A stretch of DNA of 64,000 bases from Kaistella solincola (GCF_000812875.1 NZ_JSYK01000003.1:1279844-1343843), one strand, 5' to 3'; positions 8,521 through 17,028 are shown, numbered from the stretch's first letter. The notes: a model not told the origin generated them from the letters alone. Numbers and translations are program-made.

Positions 8521-9567
8521 TTAAAAATTTTGGTTTTTTACCGCCTTATTTCTTGCTTTTGCCAGGATCGGAATGGAAACCGCGCCTAAAACCAACATCA
8601 GCACGAGTTGCATAGTGTGCGAAATAAAAGCGTAAGAAAGCCCGATTTCACCGCCTTCTTCAGGGTTTTTTCCCATCGAAAGAAACAGCGCCATTATACC
8701 GAATTTTAAAGCTAAATGAAAAGCGCCAATTCCGCCAGAAGCCGGGACCATCATTCCCAAAGTGCCGACAACGATGATGAAAAAGCCGTCAGCGAAAGTG
8801 AAATTCGAAGTTTCTGGCAAAGCGAAGCAAACCAAATAAGCTGCGAGATAATAGCAAACCCAAATTCCGACGGTATATGCTAAAAATTTAGCTTTTTGCT
8901 TCATTTTAAATATCGAAGTCAGGCCATGGAAAATTCCTGTGATGAAATCAACAATTTTTTGGTAGATCGCGAATTGTGCTAATTTTTTTCGAAGAAAAAT
9001 CGCTAAAATTATTAAAACTAAAATTGCAGCACCAAAAACAATTAAAGAAAAATTCCCCTTTGTTTCGGCATTTTTTCCCTTTTCTGCTGTGACGTAGGAG
9101 TAGAACGCTAAAATTGCTTTGTATTTAAAAATAAGTGTAAGCCCAAGAAAAACCAGCATGCACATCAAATCGATGACGCGCTCCAAAATGATGGTTCCGA
9201 AAGATTTGTCGACTGGCACTTTTTCAACCCCGAAAAGCGCCGTGGAACGCGCTACTTCACCACTTCGAGGAATGGTAAGGTTCATTAAATAACCGAAAGA
9301 AATCGTCCAGAATGAATTGGAAGTGGAAATGTTATAACCCATCGGTTCTAATAGCAAATTCCAGCGCACGGCGCGGAACCAGTAAGCTAAAACGCCAAAA
9401 ATCGCGGCAACGAAAACCCAGAAATAGTTTGCTTTGGCGAAATAACCGGCTATTTTTTCGAATTCCATTCCTTTTAGCGCCCACCACATAAAAAGCGCTG
9501 CGATTGCAAGCGAAATGGCAATTGTTAAAAAAGTCTTTAAAAAGGGCGTTTTTTTTGAATTTTCCAA
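8521..9567 (-). CDS. Lysylphosphatidylglycerol synthase TM-domain (UPF0104) flippase-like protein
   Basis: The 348-residue membrane protein has about eight hydrophobic segments and the family hallmarks WFRAVRWNLLLEPMGY, PRSGEVARSTALF, LERVIDLM and a C-terminal VPASGGIGAFHLALKFGIM. This domain occurs alone in many bacteria as a putative lipid flippase and is fused to the transferase domain in MprF; no transferase domain is present here. The only usable start is TTG at 9567, because the next ATG falls inside the first membrane helix. It lies 17 bp after panD on the same strand and is likely co-transcribed. The transported lipid is unknown. Confidence 0.85.
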   Translation of the reverse strand: MENSKKTPFLKTFLTIAISLAIAALFMWWALKGMEFEKIAGYFAKANYFWVFVAAIFGVLAYWFRAVRWNLLLEPMGYNISTSNSFWTISFGYLMNLTIPRSGEVARSTALFGVEKVPVDKSFGTIILERVIDLMCMLVFLGLTLIFKYKAILAFYSYVTAEKGKNAETKGNFSLIVFGAAILVLIILAIFLRKKLAQFAIYQKIVDFITGIFHGLTSIFKMKQKAKFLAYTVGIWVCYYLAAYLVCFALPETSNFTFADGFFIIVVGTLGMMVPASGGIGAFHLALKFGIMALFLSMGKNPEEGGEIGLSYAFISHTMQLVLMLVLGAVSIPILAKARNKAVKNQNF

Positions 9568-9584
9568 AAGAAAATAATCAGGAA

Positions 9585-9935
9585 TTAAGTAAGGAGATTT
9601 GTTTTTTCGTCCGGGAAAATAATTTTCGGCTGAAAAGTTTTGGCTTCTTCGGGCGTCATCTGCGCGTAAGACATGATGATAATAATGTCATCTTTCTGCA
9701 CGCGGCGCGCTGCCGGGCCATTTAAACAAATTTCACCGGATTTTCTTTTGCCTTTAATCGCATACGTGTCGAAACGTTCACCGTTGTTAACGTTTACAAT
9801 ATAAACGCGCTCTCCGACGATGATTCCGGAAGCATCCATCAAATCCTCATCGATGGTTACGCTGCCGATATAATTAAGGTCGGATTCGGTTACGCGGACG
9901 CGGTGAATCTTTGATTTAAAAATTTCAATTAACAT
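9585..9935 (-). CDS. panD: Aspartate 1-decarboxylase
   Basis: PanD converts L-aspartate to beta-alanine for pantothenate and coenzyme A synthesis. The proenzyme cuts itself between Gly24 and Ser25, seen here in NYIGSVTID, to make the pyruvoyl cofactor. Further family marks are [10 protein letters not shown] at the N-terminus, [10 protein letters not shown] and [12 protein letters not shown]. At 116 residues the length is normal. It is the first gene of a two-gene run with the flippase-like protein; no other pan gene is nearby. Confidence 0.97.
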   Translation of the reverse strand: MLIEIFKSKIHRVRVTESDLNYIGSVTIDEDLMDASGIIVGERVYIVNVNNGERFDTYAIKGKRKSGEICLNGPAARRVQKDDIIIIMSYAQMTPEEAKTFQPKIIFPDEKTNLLT

Positions 9936-10152
9936 GGCGCAAATTTAATTATTTTAAACAAAATAAAGTATATAATAATTTTTAGTTTTAAGTTTTTAGA
10001 GAATTTAATAAAATCGCTAATCAGTTTAATTATTTGTTTTTCAATTATTTAGCTTAAGTATTTAAAGACAGAAATTAAAAGCTGATTTTTGATAATTCAT
10101 AATTATAATCAAAAAGCACCCAATTTCAATTAAATGGCGCCAGCAGTAGCTT

Positions 10153-10230
10153 TGGCATAATTATAGCACTCGGTAAGGCTCATTAATCAGGGAAAGTGGG
10201 TTTTTTAAGTTTATGTTAAAAATCCACTTT
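10153..10230 (+). promoter_or_regulatory. Sigma-54-like promoter and long hairpin in the 9936-10328 gap
   Basis: TGGCATAATTATAGC at 10153-10167 keeps the GG and GC pairs of the sigma-54 consensus TGGCAC-N5-TTGC at the right spacing, though C6 and one T are missing. Downstream, AAAGTGG (10193-10199) pairs with CCACTTT (10224-10230), and the stem continues into T/A tracts, giving a long hairpin. The two together could make a short RNA. The rest of this 393-bp gap is AT-rich without a gene, apart from the HU promoter. Confidence 0.3.
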
Positions 10231-10261
10231 TGTTGAATTTTGATTAATTATTTCCAAAAAA

Positions 10262-10292
10262 TTTGCGCAATATGAAAAAAGTTTTATATTTG
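10262..10292 (+). promoter_or_regulatory. Bacteroidetes-type promoter of the HU gene
   Basis: TTTG at 10262-10265 and TATATTTG at 10285-10292 match the -33 (TTTG) and -7 (TAnnTTTG) elements of the Bacteroidetes primary sigma factor, separated by 19 bp. The predicted transcript starts near 10299, giving a leader of about 30 nt before the ATG at 10329. Confidence 0.8.
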
Positions 10293-10328
10293 CTATACAA
10301 TCAAATTAACCCTAACTAATTTATTATT

Positions 10329-10634
10329 ATGAACAAGTCTGAATTAATCGACGCTATTGCAAAGGACGCAAACATCACGAAAGTTGCAGCTAAAGCAGCT
10401 TTGGAATCATTTATCTCTAACGTTTCCAACACTTTAAAGCAAAAAGACGGTAAAGTTTCTTTAGTAGGCTTCGGAACTTTCTCAGTTGCAGAAAGAGCTG
10501 CAAGACAAGGTATTAACCCGGCTACTAAAAAACCAATCCAGATTGATGCAAAAAAAGTTGCAAAATTCAAAGCTGGTGCTGATTTAGCTGGTGCAGTTAT
10601 GGAAGGAATGACTAGCGGAAAAAAGAAAAAATAA
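10329..10634 (+). CDS. HU-family DNA-binding protein
   Basis: HU bends and packs DNA in the nucleoid as a dimer. The 101-residue protein begins MNKSELIDAIAKDANITKVAAKAALESF, the helical dimer interface, and carries VSLVGFGTFSVAERAARQGINPATKKPI, the beta-arm with the conserved Pro that intercalates into DNA. A lysine-rich tail follows. Codon use is biased to frequent codons, as expected for a highly expressed gene. A well-formed promoter lies 37 bp upstream and a strong terminator follows. Confidence 0.97.
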   Translation: MNKSELIDAIAKDANITKVAAKAALESFISNVSNTLKQKDGKVSLVGFGTFSVAERAARQGINPATKKPIQIDAKKVAKFKAGADLAGAVMEGMTSGKKKK

Positions 10635-10660
10635 TCGAAAAGATTAGCAAAAAAAATTTA

Positions 10661-10686
10661 AGTCCCGATTGCTCGGGACTTTTTTT
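10661..10686. terminator. Intrinsic terminator between HU and pdxH
   Basis: AGTCCCGA and TCGGGACT form an 8-bp stem with loop TTGC, followed by six T on the plus strand; an A-tract before the stem allows it to work for pdxH on the minus strand as well. Confidence 0.9.
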
Positions 10687-11329
10687 ATGGTGCTAAACGG
10701 CTGATTTTCCAGTCGAAATCATCGGTCAAATTATAAATCAACCTGTCGTGCAGGCGGTTTGGGCGTCCTTGCCAAAATTCAATTTCGTACGGTTTCGCGA
10801 GATATCCACCCCAGTTTTCGGGACGCGAGACCTCTCTATTTTCAAATTCGGTTTCCAGCGCTTTCAGTTTTGTTTCCAAAAATTCCCGGTTTGGGATCAC
10901 CTGGCTTTGCGGTGAAACTACAGCGCCAAGTTGGCTGCCTTTCGGACGTGAATGGAAATATCCGTCGCTGAGATTTGGCGGCAATCTTTCTAAATTTGCT
11001 TTTATGATAATTTGTCTTTCCAGCGAAGGCCAGAAAAAATGCAGACACGCTTTATGCGTACTTTCAATCGCGTGACCTTTGCGGCTTTCGTAATTGGTAT
11101 AAAAAATAAAACCTTCCCACGTATAAGCTTTTAACAGAACCATTCTGGTGCGTGGACAACCGTCTGTTTCTACGGTAGAAATCGCCATAGCATTCACTTC
11201 AGAAACCTGTGCATCTGCTTCTGCTTCGAGGAACCACGAGCGAAACTGCTCAATCGGACTCTCTTTTATCTGATCTTCCAAAAGTTCCGAACGGTCATAA
11301 ATTTTTCTTTTATCGTGTAAGTTTTCCAT
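10685..11329 (-). CDS. pdxH: Pyridoxamine/pyridoxine 5'-phosphate oxidase
   Basis: PdxH oxidises PNP or PMP to pyridoxal 5'-phosphate using FMN. The 214-residue protein shows the FMN-binding pieces RTRMVLLKAYTWEGFIFYTNYESRKG-type segment, the motif HFFWPSLERQI and the C-terminal signature VEFWQGRPNRLHDR-like EFWQGRPNRLHDRL. The ATG at 11329 (MENLHDKRKIYDR) was chosen over an upstream in-frame TTG at 11353. It is divergent from the YqgE gene, with 52 bp between the starts that must hold both promoters. Confidence 0.96.
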   Translation of the reverse strand: MENLHDKRKIYDRSELLEDQIKESPIEQFRSWFLEAEADAQVSEVNAMAISTVETDGCPRTRMVLLKAYTWEGFIFYTNYESRKGHAIESTHKACLHFFWPSLERQIIIKANLERLPPNLSDGYFHSRPKGSQLGAVVSPQSQVIPNREFLETKLKALETEFENREVSRPENWGGYLAKPYEIEFWQGRPNRLHDRLIYNLTDDFDWKISRLAP

Positions 11330-11381
11330 TAAATTTTTATTACTTTTGATCAAAGGTTTTTTATTTGACCTAAAATTTCAG

Positions 11382-11930
11382 ATGAATTATTCTTACAAAG
11401 GTAAAATTTTAATTTCCACTCCGGATATTTCGGGCGACATATTTTCCCGTTCTGTGGTCCTGATTATCGAGCACAACGAGCAAGGTGCATTCGGTTTAAT
11501 TCTCAATAAAAAGAACGAAAATATGACCTCCAGGCTGCTGGATATTTTCGGTTTTCAGGTTTCGGTTTACGATGGCGGTCCGGTAGAAAACGATAAGATC
11601 TTTTTCATCTGCAAAGGTGAAAAAGTGACTGATACTTATTCGGAAATCACTGAAGAATTTTATCTCACCGAAGATATTGAGAACGTTGTTGCCGCGATGA
11701 TTGATCTTCGTCTGCCGATCAACGATGTAAAAGTATTTTCCGGCTACACGGGCTGGGGAATGCAGCAGTTGGATGGTGAAATCCTGAGAAAAGTATGGAC
11801 TCCAGTGGACGTTTATAACCTCGATTACACCTCACCGAACGACCAGAATCTCTGGAAAAACATCATGCAGAATTTGGGTGGCGAATATCTTTTGTGGGCA
11901 AACGCGCCGCAGGATGTTTCTATGAATTAA
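11382..11930 (+). CDS. YqgE/AlgH family protein
   Basis: The 182-residue protein carries the family core KGKILISTPDISGDIFSRSV, GAFGLILNKK, DGGPVENDKIF and FSGYTGWGMQQLDGEI. YqgE/AlgH proteins are widespread and cytoplasmic. AlgH influences transcription of alginate genes in Pseudomonas, but the molecular role is not established. The ATG at 11382 begins MNYSYKGK, as in other family members; an upstream TTG is unlikely. The gene is divergent from pdxH and convergent with the class IV aminotransferase gene. Confidence 0.93.
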   Translation: MNYSYKGKILISTPDISGDIFSRSVVLIIEHNEQGAFGLILNKKNENMTSRLLDIFGFQVSVYDGGPVENDKIFFICKGEKVTDTYSEITEEFYLTEDIENVVAAMIDLRLPINDVKVFSGYTGWGMQQLDGEILRKVWTPVDVYNLDYTSPNDQNLWKNIMQNLGGEYLLWANAPQDVSMN

Positions 11931-12015
11931 ATTTCCGCCACATTTAACATAATTTTAATATTCGGTACATAGGAATATAAAAAGTTTTTGATTATCTTCG
12001 TGTCATTAAAGTCTT

Positions 12016-12057
12016 AAAGCCCGGTTACTGACCTTCTGAAGGTTGCTGACCGGGTTT
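12016..12057. terminator. Strong branched hairpin between convergent genes
   Basis: AAA-CCCGGT (from 12016) pairs with ACCGGG-TTT (to 12057), and an inner ACCT/AGGT stem closes a short loop, with an internal loop between. It lies in the 134-bp gap between the ends of the YqgE and class IV aminotransferase genes. U-tracts are short on both strands, so terminator function is inferred from place and fold. Confidence 0.5.
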
Positions 12058-12064
12058 GCCAATT

Positions 12065-12868
12065 TTAAGCGAAGCTTGCCGACCACGCCGAAACCATTTC
12101 GCTTAACCTGGTTTTTTCGAAAGTTTTATTACGGATTTTCATTACCGGAAAAATGCCTTTTTCGTCAGAAATAATGATGATCTCTTCCGCTTTCTGCGAT
12201 TCAAAAGCAATCAGTTCCGCTTCTTCAATTACCGCAAGCTTATTTTGGTGAAGGAAAGTCACAAAACTTTCCATCAAAGGCGAAACAAAAGCACCTTCGC
12301 TCTGCTTCGGAATTTTAATGGTATTTCCTGTTAAAAAGAGTAGATTTCCAATCGTGGTGCGCGCAATTCTCTTGTTCGGATTCAGGAAAATAACGTCATC
12401 GAGCTCATTATCTGCCGCATAAACTTCAGCATAAATGTTTTCTGGCGAATGCACATGAATTCCGCTTAAAACATTCGTATTTACGCTGATTTCTTTAATC
12501 AAATCGATTTCAAAAGCGCGTTGCATTTCCAGAATATTTCGCGGCGAATCCACTTCAAAATAAAAAGAAATTTCGCGCTTAGAGAGCAAACTTTCCTGAG
12601 AATTACGGTACACGTGAAAATTAATAACGCCGTCAGAAATTCCTGCTTCAATTACCTTTTCTGCAAACAGATTCTGAAAAAATTCCAAAGTGTAGGAAAG
12701 CGGAATCGCCATACGCATTTTCCGCATCGAAGCCATCAGAAAAAAATAGCATTCTTCAGCCAGAACAATTTTCGAACGATGCACAAAAAACGAAACCCGC
12801 ACCGAATCACCGTACAAAAATGCGCGGTTATTAATTTCCGCCGAATCAGAGTAAAAATATAATTTCAA
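12065..12868 (-). CDS. Aminotransferase class IV-like protein, catalytic lysine apparently missing
   Basis: The 267-residue protein has the class IV fold marks NNRAFLYGDSV near the N-terminus and RIARTTIGNLLFLTGNTIKIP in the second half, like branched-chain aminotransferases and aminodeoxychorismate lyase. In active enzymes the PLP lysine sits in a K-S/T-x-N-Y-L pattern; the equivalent stretch here reads HSPENIYA, with Ser141 where lysine is expected and Asn144 preserved. It may therefore be a non-catalytic or altered relative. The start is TTG at 12868: no ATG precedes the conserved region. It is convergent with the YqgE gene and lies 72 bp from the START-like gene on the same strand. Confidence 0.75.
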   Translation of the reverse strand: MKLYFYSDSAEINNRAFLYGDSVRVSFFVHRSKIVLAEECYFFLMASMRKMRMAIPLSYTLEFFQNLFAEKVIEAGISDGVINFHVYRNSQESLLSKREISFYFEVDSPRNILEMQRAFEIDLIKEISVNTNVLSGIHVHSPENIYAEVYAADNELDDVIFLNPNKRIARTTIGNLLFLTGNTIKIPKQSEGAFVSPLMESFVTFLHQNKLAVIEEAELIAFESQKAEEIIIISDEKGIFPVMKIRNKTFEKTRLSEMVSAWSASFA

Positions 12869-12898
12869 AATTTTCAGGGTTTTTAGGGTAAAAAAATA

Positions 12899-12918
12899 AT
12901 GAACGAAAATTCGTTCAT
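12899..12918 (-). terminator. Intrinsic terminator after the START-like gene
   Basis: ATGAACGA and TCGTTCAT form an 8-bp stem with an AAAT loop. On the minus strand it is followed by TATTTTTTTA, a U-rich tail. Confidence 0.7.
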
Positions 12919-12940
12919 CATGTTATCAGGCGTAAAAAAA

Positions 12941-13327
12941 TTAGGACGCGCCTAATTTCAGTTTAAGATTTTCAATAAGATTTTCCCAGTACAGTCTGTT
13001 TTCCTCTTCGTCGCCGGCGTCGCAAAAATCCACGATATTCAGCGCTAAATCTTCGGTGATATCATCGATGACGATGGTCATTTCAAAATAATTTTTGGTG
13101 CCCTCATCCTCTTCCCAACGAAAACGCACAAAACTTTCCGGCTTATAACGAATAAGCGTTGCTTTCTCTTCCGGCCCGTTTCCCCAGCTGAAGAAAAAAT
13201 CGTCTCCTTTTTCCTCCACATCATCTGCAAACCACTCCGAAAGTCCTTCCGCGCTCGCCATATATTCGTATAAAATCTCTGACTGGCAGTGCATTGGAAA
13301 TTCATATTGCACCTTCGTTTTCGCCAT
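12941..13327 (-). CDS. START-like domain protein (SRPBCC superfamily)
   Basis: The 128-residue acidic protein shows the helix-grip pattern of SRPBCC proteins: FPMHCQSEILYEYMASAEGLSEWFADDV at the start, a beta-rich middle (FFSWGNGPEEKATLIRYKPESFVRFRW) and a long C-terminal helix ENRLYWENLIENLKLKLG. Such domains bind hydrophobic ligands or act as AHSA1-like co-chaperone modules; this short START-like subfamily is common in Bacteroidetes and has no known role. There is no signal peptide, so it is cytoplasmic. ATG at 13327. Confidence 0.8.
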   Translation of the reverse strand: MAKTKVQYEFPMHCQSEILYEYMASAEGLSEWFADDVEEKGDDFFFSWGNGPEEKATLIRYKPESFVRFRWEEDEGTKNYFEMTIVIDDITEDLALNIVDFCDAGDEEENRLYWENLIENLKLKLGAS

Positions 13328-13448
13328 ATTACTACCTATTTTTAATGTGTCGCAATATATAAATTAATTTCTTATTACAGCAATTAAAATTTGTTCAAAA
13401 CCATAAAAAATCAGGAGCAAGCCGGGCTGGTTTTCCTATTAAAAATCG

Positions 13449-13535
13449 TCCCGCTGTCCGCTATATCCCCGATGTTGGAGATTTTTGTTTTTCGGTATGA
13501 TATATATCATCAGGGGATGCCGCTTCCATCGGGGC
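13449..13535 (+). repeat. Hairpin element family C, copy 1
   Basis: CCCGCTGTCCGCTATATC at the left and GATGCCGCTTCCATCGGGGC at the right match, in opposite orientation, the copy at 49552-49617. The inner part (CCCC ... GGGG with a long AT-rich loop containing TGATATATATCA) is unrelated to that of the other copy. It is the largest structured item in the 13328-14000 gap, which otherwise holds the array at 13625-13970. Confidence 0.7.
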
Positions 13536-13624
13536 TAAAAACCACTTTTATCGCATCTTTTTCCAGGTTTACAGTGCGATGATGAGATGTTGTGATGATG
13601 TGGTGATTGATGATGTGATAATTT

Positions 13625-13970
13625 GAAAATTCGCCGCTAAAACACCCAATTTTTTTCAATTTGAAAATGAAGCAAAATTTGAAGATTTGGAAATGAGAAA
13701 ATGTGGAAATGAAAAATTGCCGCTAAAACACCAATTTTTCCCAAAATATAAATCTGCAGAATCCGCAAAATCAGCGGAAGAAAAAATGCTACGAATGCAC
13801 ATTTAAATATTCGCCGCTAAAACACTCAATTTTTTCAGAGTTGGAACTGACTTTGAAAATTTGAAAATGAGAAAGTGAGAAATGAGAAAATGAAAAATTT
13901 ACCGTTAAAGCAGCTAAAAATTTTAAGCACTTTAAAACCAAAAAATTTGCCGCTAAAACAACGAATTTTT
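13625..13970. repeat. Array of five 31-bp palindromic repeats
   Basis: Copies lie at about 13625-13656, 13711-13739, 13805-13835, 13892-13924 and 13940-13970. Four share the core GCCGCTAAAACA and one reads ACCGTTAAAGCA. Start-to-start distances are roughly 86, 94, 87 and 48 bp. Spacers are A-rich low-complexity text built from words such as TTTGAAAAT and GAGAAAATG. No coding frame crosses it. Confidence 0.75.
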
Positions 13971-14000
13971 CAAATTACCAAATTATTAAAAATGAAATCG

Positions 14001-15179
14001 CTATTCAAATTCATTTAAAACTTCCAGAATAATTTCGCAACCCTGCCGGATTTCCTCAAGCGAAATGGTTAACGGTGGCGAAATTCTCAAATATTCATTG
14101 CGATACAGTTGCCAGAAAACGATTAAACCTTTTTCCATGCAGCGTTTTGCAACTTCCAAAGTAAAGTCCGGCGCACCGAGATTTACCGCAAGCATCAAAC
14201 CTTTACCGTTCACATTTTTAACTTTCGGATGCACCAAAAGTTCCCGGAAAAGTTGTTCTTTTTTAGCAACTTCTTTCATCAGATTACTTTCCACCACTTC
14301 TTTCAAAGTCGCGTAACTCGCCGCCGAAATTAGCGGATTTCCGCCAAAAGTCGTAATGTGACCCAGTTTTGGCGAATGTGTAAGCGACTGCATAATTTGC
14401 GCAGAACTCATAAAAGCGCCCACAGGAACACCGCCGCCCATGCCTTTTCCCATCACCAATATATCCGGCACCATATCGAAATGTTCAAACGCGAACAATT
14501 TTCCCGTTCTTCCAAAGCCAGGCTGAATTTCATCCAGAATTAAAAGCGCGCCCACTTCTTCACAGCGCCTTTTCAAATTTTTGAAATAATCGGCGTCAGG
14601 CACCAAAAATCCCGCTGCGCCTTGAATGGTTTCCGCTAAAACACAAGCTGTTTTTTCAGTAATTTTTGAAAAATCATTTTGGTTATTAAACTCAATGAAA
14701 TTCACCAACGGCAAAAGCGGACGAAATTCGCGCTTGTTATATTCGTTCCCGGAAACCGACAGTGCGCCGTGCGTATTTCCGTGGTAAGAATTTTTCATCG
14801 AAATGATTTCTTCCCGCCCGGTGTAGCGTTTCGCGAGTTTCAAAGCGCCGTCGATCGCTTCTGCACCGGAATTTACCAAATAAGTAACTTCGAGCGGTTC
14901 CGGCGTAGAATCTGCTAAAAGCTTGCAGAGTTTCACGGGCATTTCCTGCGCGTATTCGCCGTAAACCATGACGTGCAGATATTTTTCAGCCTGAGTTTTT
15001 ATGGCTTCCACAATTTTCGGATGCGAATGGCCCAAAGTATTCGCGGAAACACCCGCGACAAAATCAAGGTATTTTTTGCCGTTTTTGCCGTAAATAAATG
15101 ATCCCGAAGCTTTTTCAACCTCAAAGCCGGCGGCAAACGGTGTGGTTTGTGCCTGATATTTAAAAAAATCTGTCTGCAT
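14001..15179 (-). CDS. Class III aminotransferase
   Basis: This PLP enzyme of 392 residues is related to acetylornithine and 4-aminobutyrate aminotransferases and transfers an amino group, usually from an omega position, to a 2-oxo acid. Visible marks are LDFVAGVSANTLGHSHPKI, YLVNSGAEAIDGALKLAKR, SYHGNTHGALS, LILDEIQPGFGRTGKLFA and the PLP lysine K245 in LVMGKGMGGGVPVG. The length is normal. No arginine or lysine biosynthesis gene is adjacent, so the substrate is open. It follows the ostA gene on the same strand after hairpin element A1, which probably separates the transcripts. Confidence 0.9.
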   Translation of the reverse strand: MQTDFFKYQAQTTPFAAGFEVEKASGSFIYGKNGKKYLDFVAGVSANTLGHSHPKIVEAIKTQAEKYLHVMVYGEYAQEMPVKLCKLLADSTPEPLEVTYLVNSGAEAIDGALKLAKRYTGREEIISMKNSYHGNTHGALSVSGNEYNKREFRPLLPLVNFIEFNNQNDFSKITEKTACVLAETIQGAAGFLVPDADYFKNLKRRCEEVGALLILDEIQPGFGRTGKLFAFEHFDMVPDILVMGKGMGGGVPVGAFMSSAQIMQSLTHSPKLGHITTFGGNPLISAASYATLKEVVESNLMKEVAKKEQLFRELLVHPKVKNVNGKGLMLAVNLGAPDFTLEVAKRCMEKGLIVFWQLYRNEYLRISPPLTISLEEIRQGCEIILEVLNEFE

Positions 15180-15210
15180 TTTAAAGGTAATTTTTAATCT
15201 AAACTTTCAA

Positions 15211-15287
15211 CCGCGCCCCGACCTGAGTGGAGCTCTCCGCCGCGGCGGAAGCGGGAACGGAGGGCGGAAAATGTGCGCCCAAATAAA
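15211..15287 (+). repeat. Hairpin element family A, copy 1
   Basis: The order is CGCGCCCCGACCTGAGTGG, AGCTC, a perfect palindrome TCCGCCGCGGCGGA (15236-15249), GCGGGAACGGAGGGCGGA, and finally GCGCCCAAATAAAAAAA. The copy at 59924-60012 has the same flanks around a different hairpin. It lies between the ostA stop and the aminotransferase start and could act as a terminator. Confidence 0.8.
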
Positions 15288-15291
15288 AAAA

Positions 15292-17028
15292 TTATTTCCG
15301 GACGCGTTTTGGTTTTTTCGCCTCTTCTTTGGCTTTTTGGGCATCAACTGCTTTCTGGGCAGCGTCGTACAACTCGTTGTTCGATTCGTATTTTATTTCG
15401 GGATAGTTGGGCGAGTCCACAAATATGTCGCGCCAGGTCCGCAACCGGTCTTTTGTGTTCCAGTTAAAATCCGGGAAAAACCGCTGTTCGCGGGAAATTA
15501 AACTCATCGGAAAAGTGTCCACATTTGCGCCGATATTGCAGGAAATAATCTGCACTTTCCGGTCTTCAAATTCCGCTTCAATCGTACCGCAGGTGGAAAG
15601 TGACACGCCAATGCGCTCGACTTCCTTGGTAGTTTCGTTTCGGTCATCCGCATAAGTAATCGCCTGTGCATTGCCGATGACTTTCGCAAGTTTCACCTGA
15701 TTTTTTTCGTAGTAAACCGTCATTAATTTACCTTTTATCTGGTTGAATTCATCTTTCATATTCAGCGAATCGGCTTTGCTGATCGCGAAAGCGTCGCCAA
15801 TCACGCGCAAAGAATCGATGTATTCATTTTTGGTGTCGAAATAAGCTTCAATTTTATCTCCGGTAACCTGCTTTTCTCCGCTCCACGCAATCGGGCTGCC
15901 GAGCAGATGCATGACGCCGTCGGTTTCATTAAAACTTAAAGAATCCGCGCGCAGCTGAATGTTTGATTTGAACATGCGCGCCTTTCGGTAAGCACGCAAA
16001 AAGCTTTTTTTCTCAAGCGGGTTTTGGACATCAGGTTTCTGAAATGCCAAAATCCGGTCAGCTGAAAAGTACATGGAATCCTTTTCCAGAATTTTTACAG
16101 CGTAGGGTTTTTCAGTAATCATCGCGGAATCTTTTTTCTCGTAGATTTCGGCGTAACCGCCTTTCATGTAGCGGTTTTCTTTTGGATCGCGAAGTGTTAC
16201 ATTTCCTTTTGCTGTCCCGAAACCTGTAATTTGGTTAAAATACATGTCATCGCCGGTAAGCAATTTTCCGTTATAATGAATGCGGGAATTCTTTTTTAAA
16301 TAGACTTCCTTGGTATTCATATGATACGTGCCCTTTTCGGTGTAAATGAGATTTCCCGGATTTTTTTTATTTGTAATCGTGGTCGCACCGTTGAATGTGG
16401 CGGTGTTCGTATTTTGGTTTTGGATAATATTTACGCCTTCTACAGTATATTCGGGATTGTCGATTTTTACGTTCCCGGTAAAATCAATTAATCGGCTTGT
16501 TAGATCATAAGTTGCAGATTTGGTGTACATCACATTGCCATCTTTGGTAATTGTACCGCCGGTATTGAAATAAGCTTTGTTGGAAAGCCGGTCGTAATAC
16601 AGCGTTTCAGTCTGAATCGTTTGGCCCGGATCGGTGAGCAGAACGTTCTTTCGGGCAATTCCTTTTTGGGTATTTCCGTCATATTCCATTTCACCGGATG
16701 TGATCACCGAACCGTCGGCATTTTGCAAACGGACATTTCCTAGCGCTTTTACAAAATTCTGATCCTGATAAAAAATAACCTCATCTGCTGTTAAAACTGA
16801 ACCCTGATGTACAAACTGAACATTGCCGGAAAAGAAAGGGTTTCCGTTGTATCTGTCGGGTGTTTTCTGAAAAAAGTCGGAGTGAATAAGCTTGACTTTT
16901 TCCGGTGCAGCGCTGGTTTGTGGTACATTGAAGAAAGGATCGCGCGCCGCATCCTGCTGAGGCTGAGTTTTAATCTGTGCAAAAAAATGTGCACTTATAA
17001 AGAGAAAAAAAACGAAAAGTTTTTTCAT
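15292..17028 (-). CDS. OstA-like (LptA/OstA N-domain) periplasmic protein
   Basis: The 578-residue protein starts with a signal peptide (MKKLFVFFLFISAHFFAQ) and continues with repeated beta-strand units such as FFSGNVQFVHQGSVLTADEVIFYQD and VMYTKSATYDLTSRLIDFTGNV, typical of the OstA/LptA beta-jellyroll that binds lipopolysaccharide during transport. It is longer than LptA (about 185 residues) and lacks the LptD barrel, matching the Bacteroidetes OstA-like family. A lysine-rich tail ends the protein. Its ATG overlaps the stop of the fur-like gene (TAATG), suggesting translational coupling. Confidence 0.85.
   Translation of the reverse strand: MKKLFVFFLFISAHFFAQIKTQPQQDAARDPFFNVPQTSAAPEKVKLIHSDFFQKTPDRYNGNPFFSGNVQFVHQGSVLTADEVIFYQDQNFVKALGNVRLQNADGSVITSGEMEYDGNTQKGIARKNVLLTDPGQTIQTETLYYDRLSNKAYFNTGGTITKDGNVMYTKSATYDLTSRLIDFTGNVKIDNPEYTVEGVNIIQNQNTNTATFNGATTITNKKNPGNLIYTEKGTYHMNTKEVYLKKNSRIHYNGKLLTGDDMYFNQITGFGTAKGNVTLRDPKENRYMKGGYAEIYEKKDSAMITEKPYAVKILEKDSMYFSADRILAFQKPDVQNPLEKKSFLRAYRKARMFKSNIQLRADSLSFNETDGVMHLLGSPIAWSGEKQVTGDKIEAYFDTKNEYIDSLRVIGDAFAISKADSLNMKDEFNQIKGKLMTVYYEKNQVKLAKVIGNAQAITYADDRNETTKEVERIGVSLSTCGTIEAEFEDRKVQIISCNIGANVDTFPMSLISREQRFFPDFNWNTKDRLRTWRDIFVDSPNYPEIKYESNNELYDAAQKAVDAQKAKEEAKKPKRVRK

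Noticed and set aside
13625..13970. CRISPR array
   Set aside because: Repeats are palindromic, of unequal spacing and imperfect, spacers are low-complexity, and no cas genes are near.
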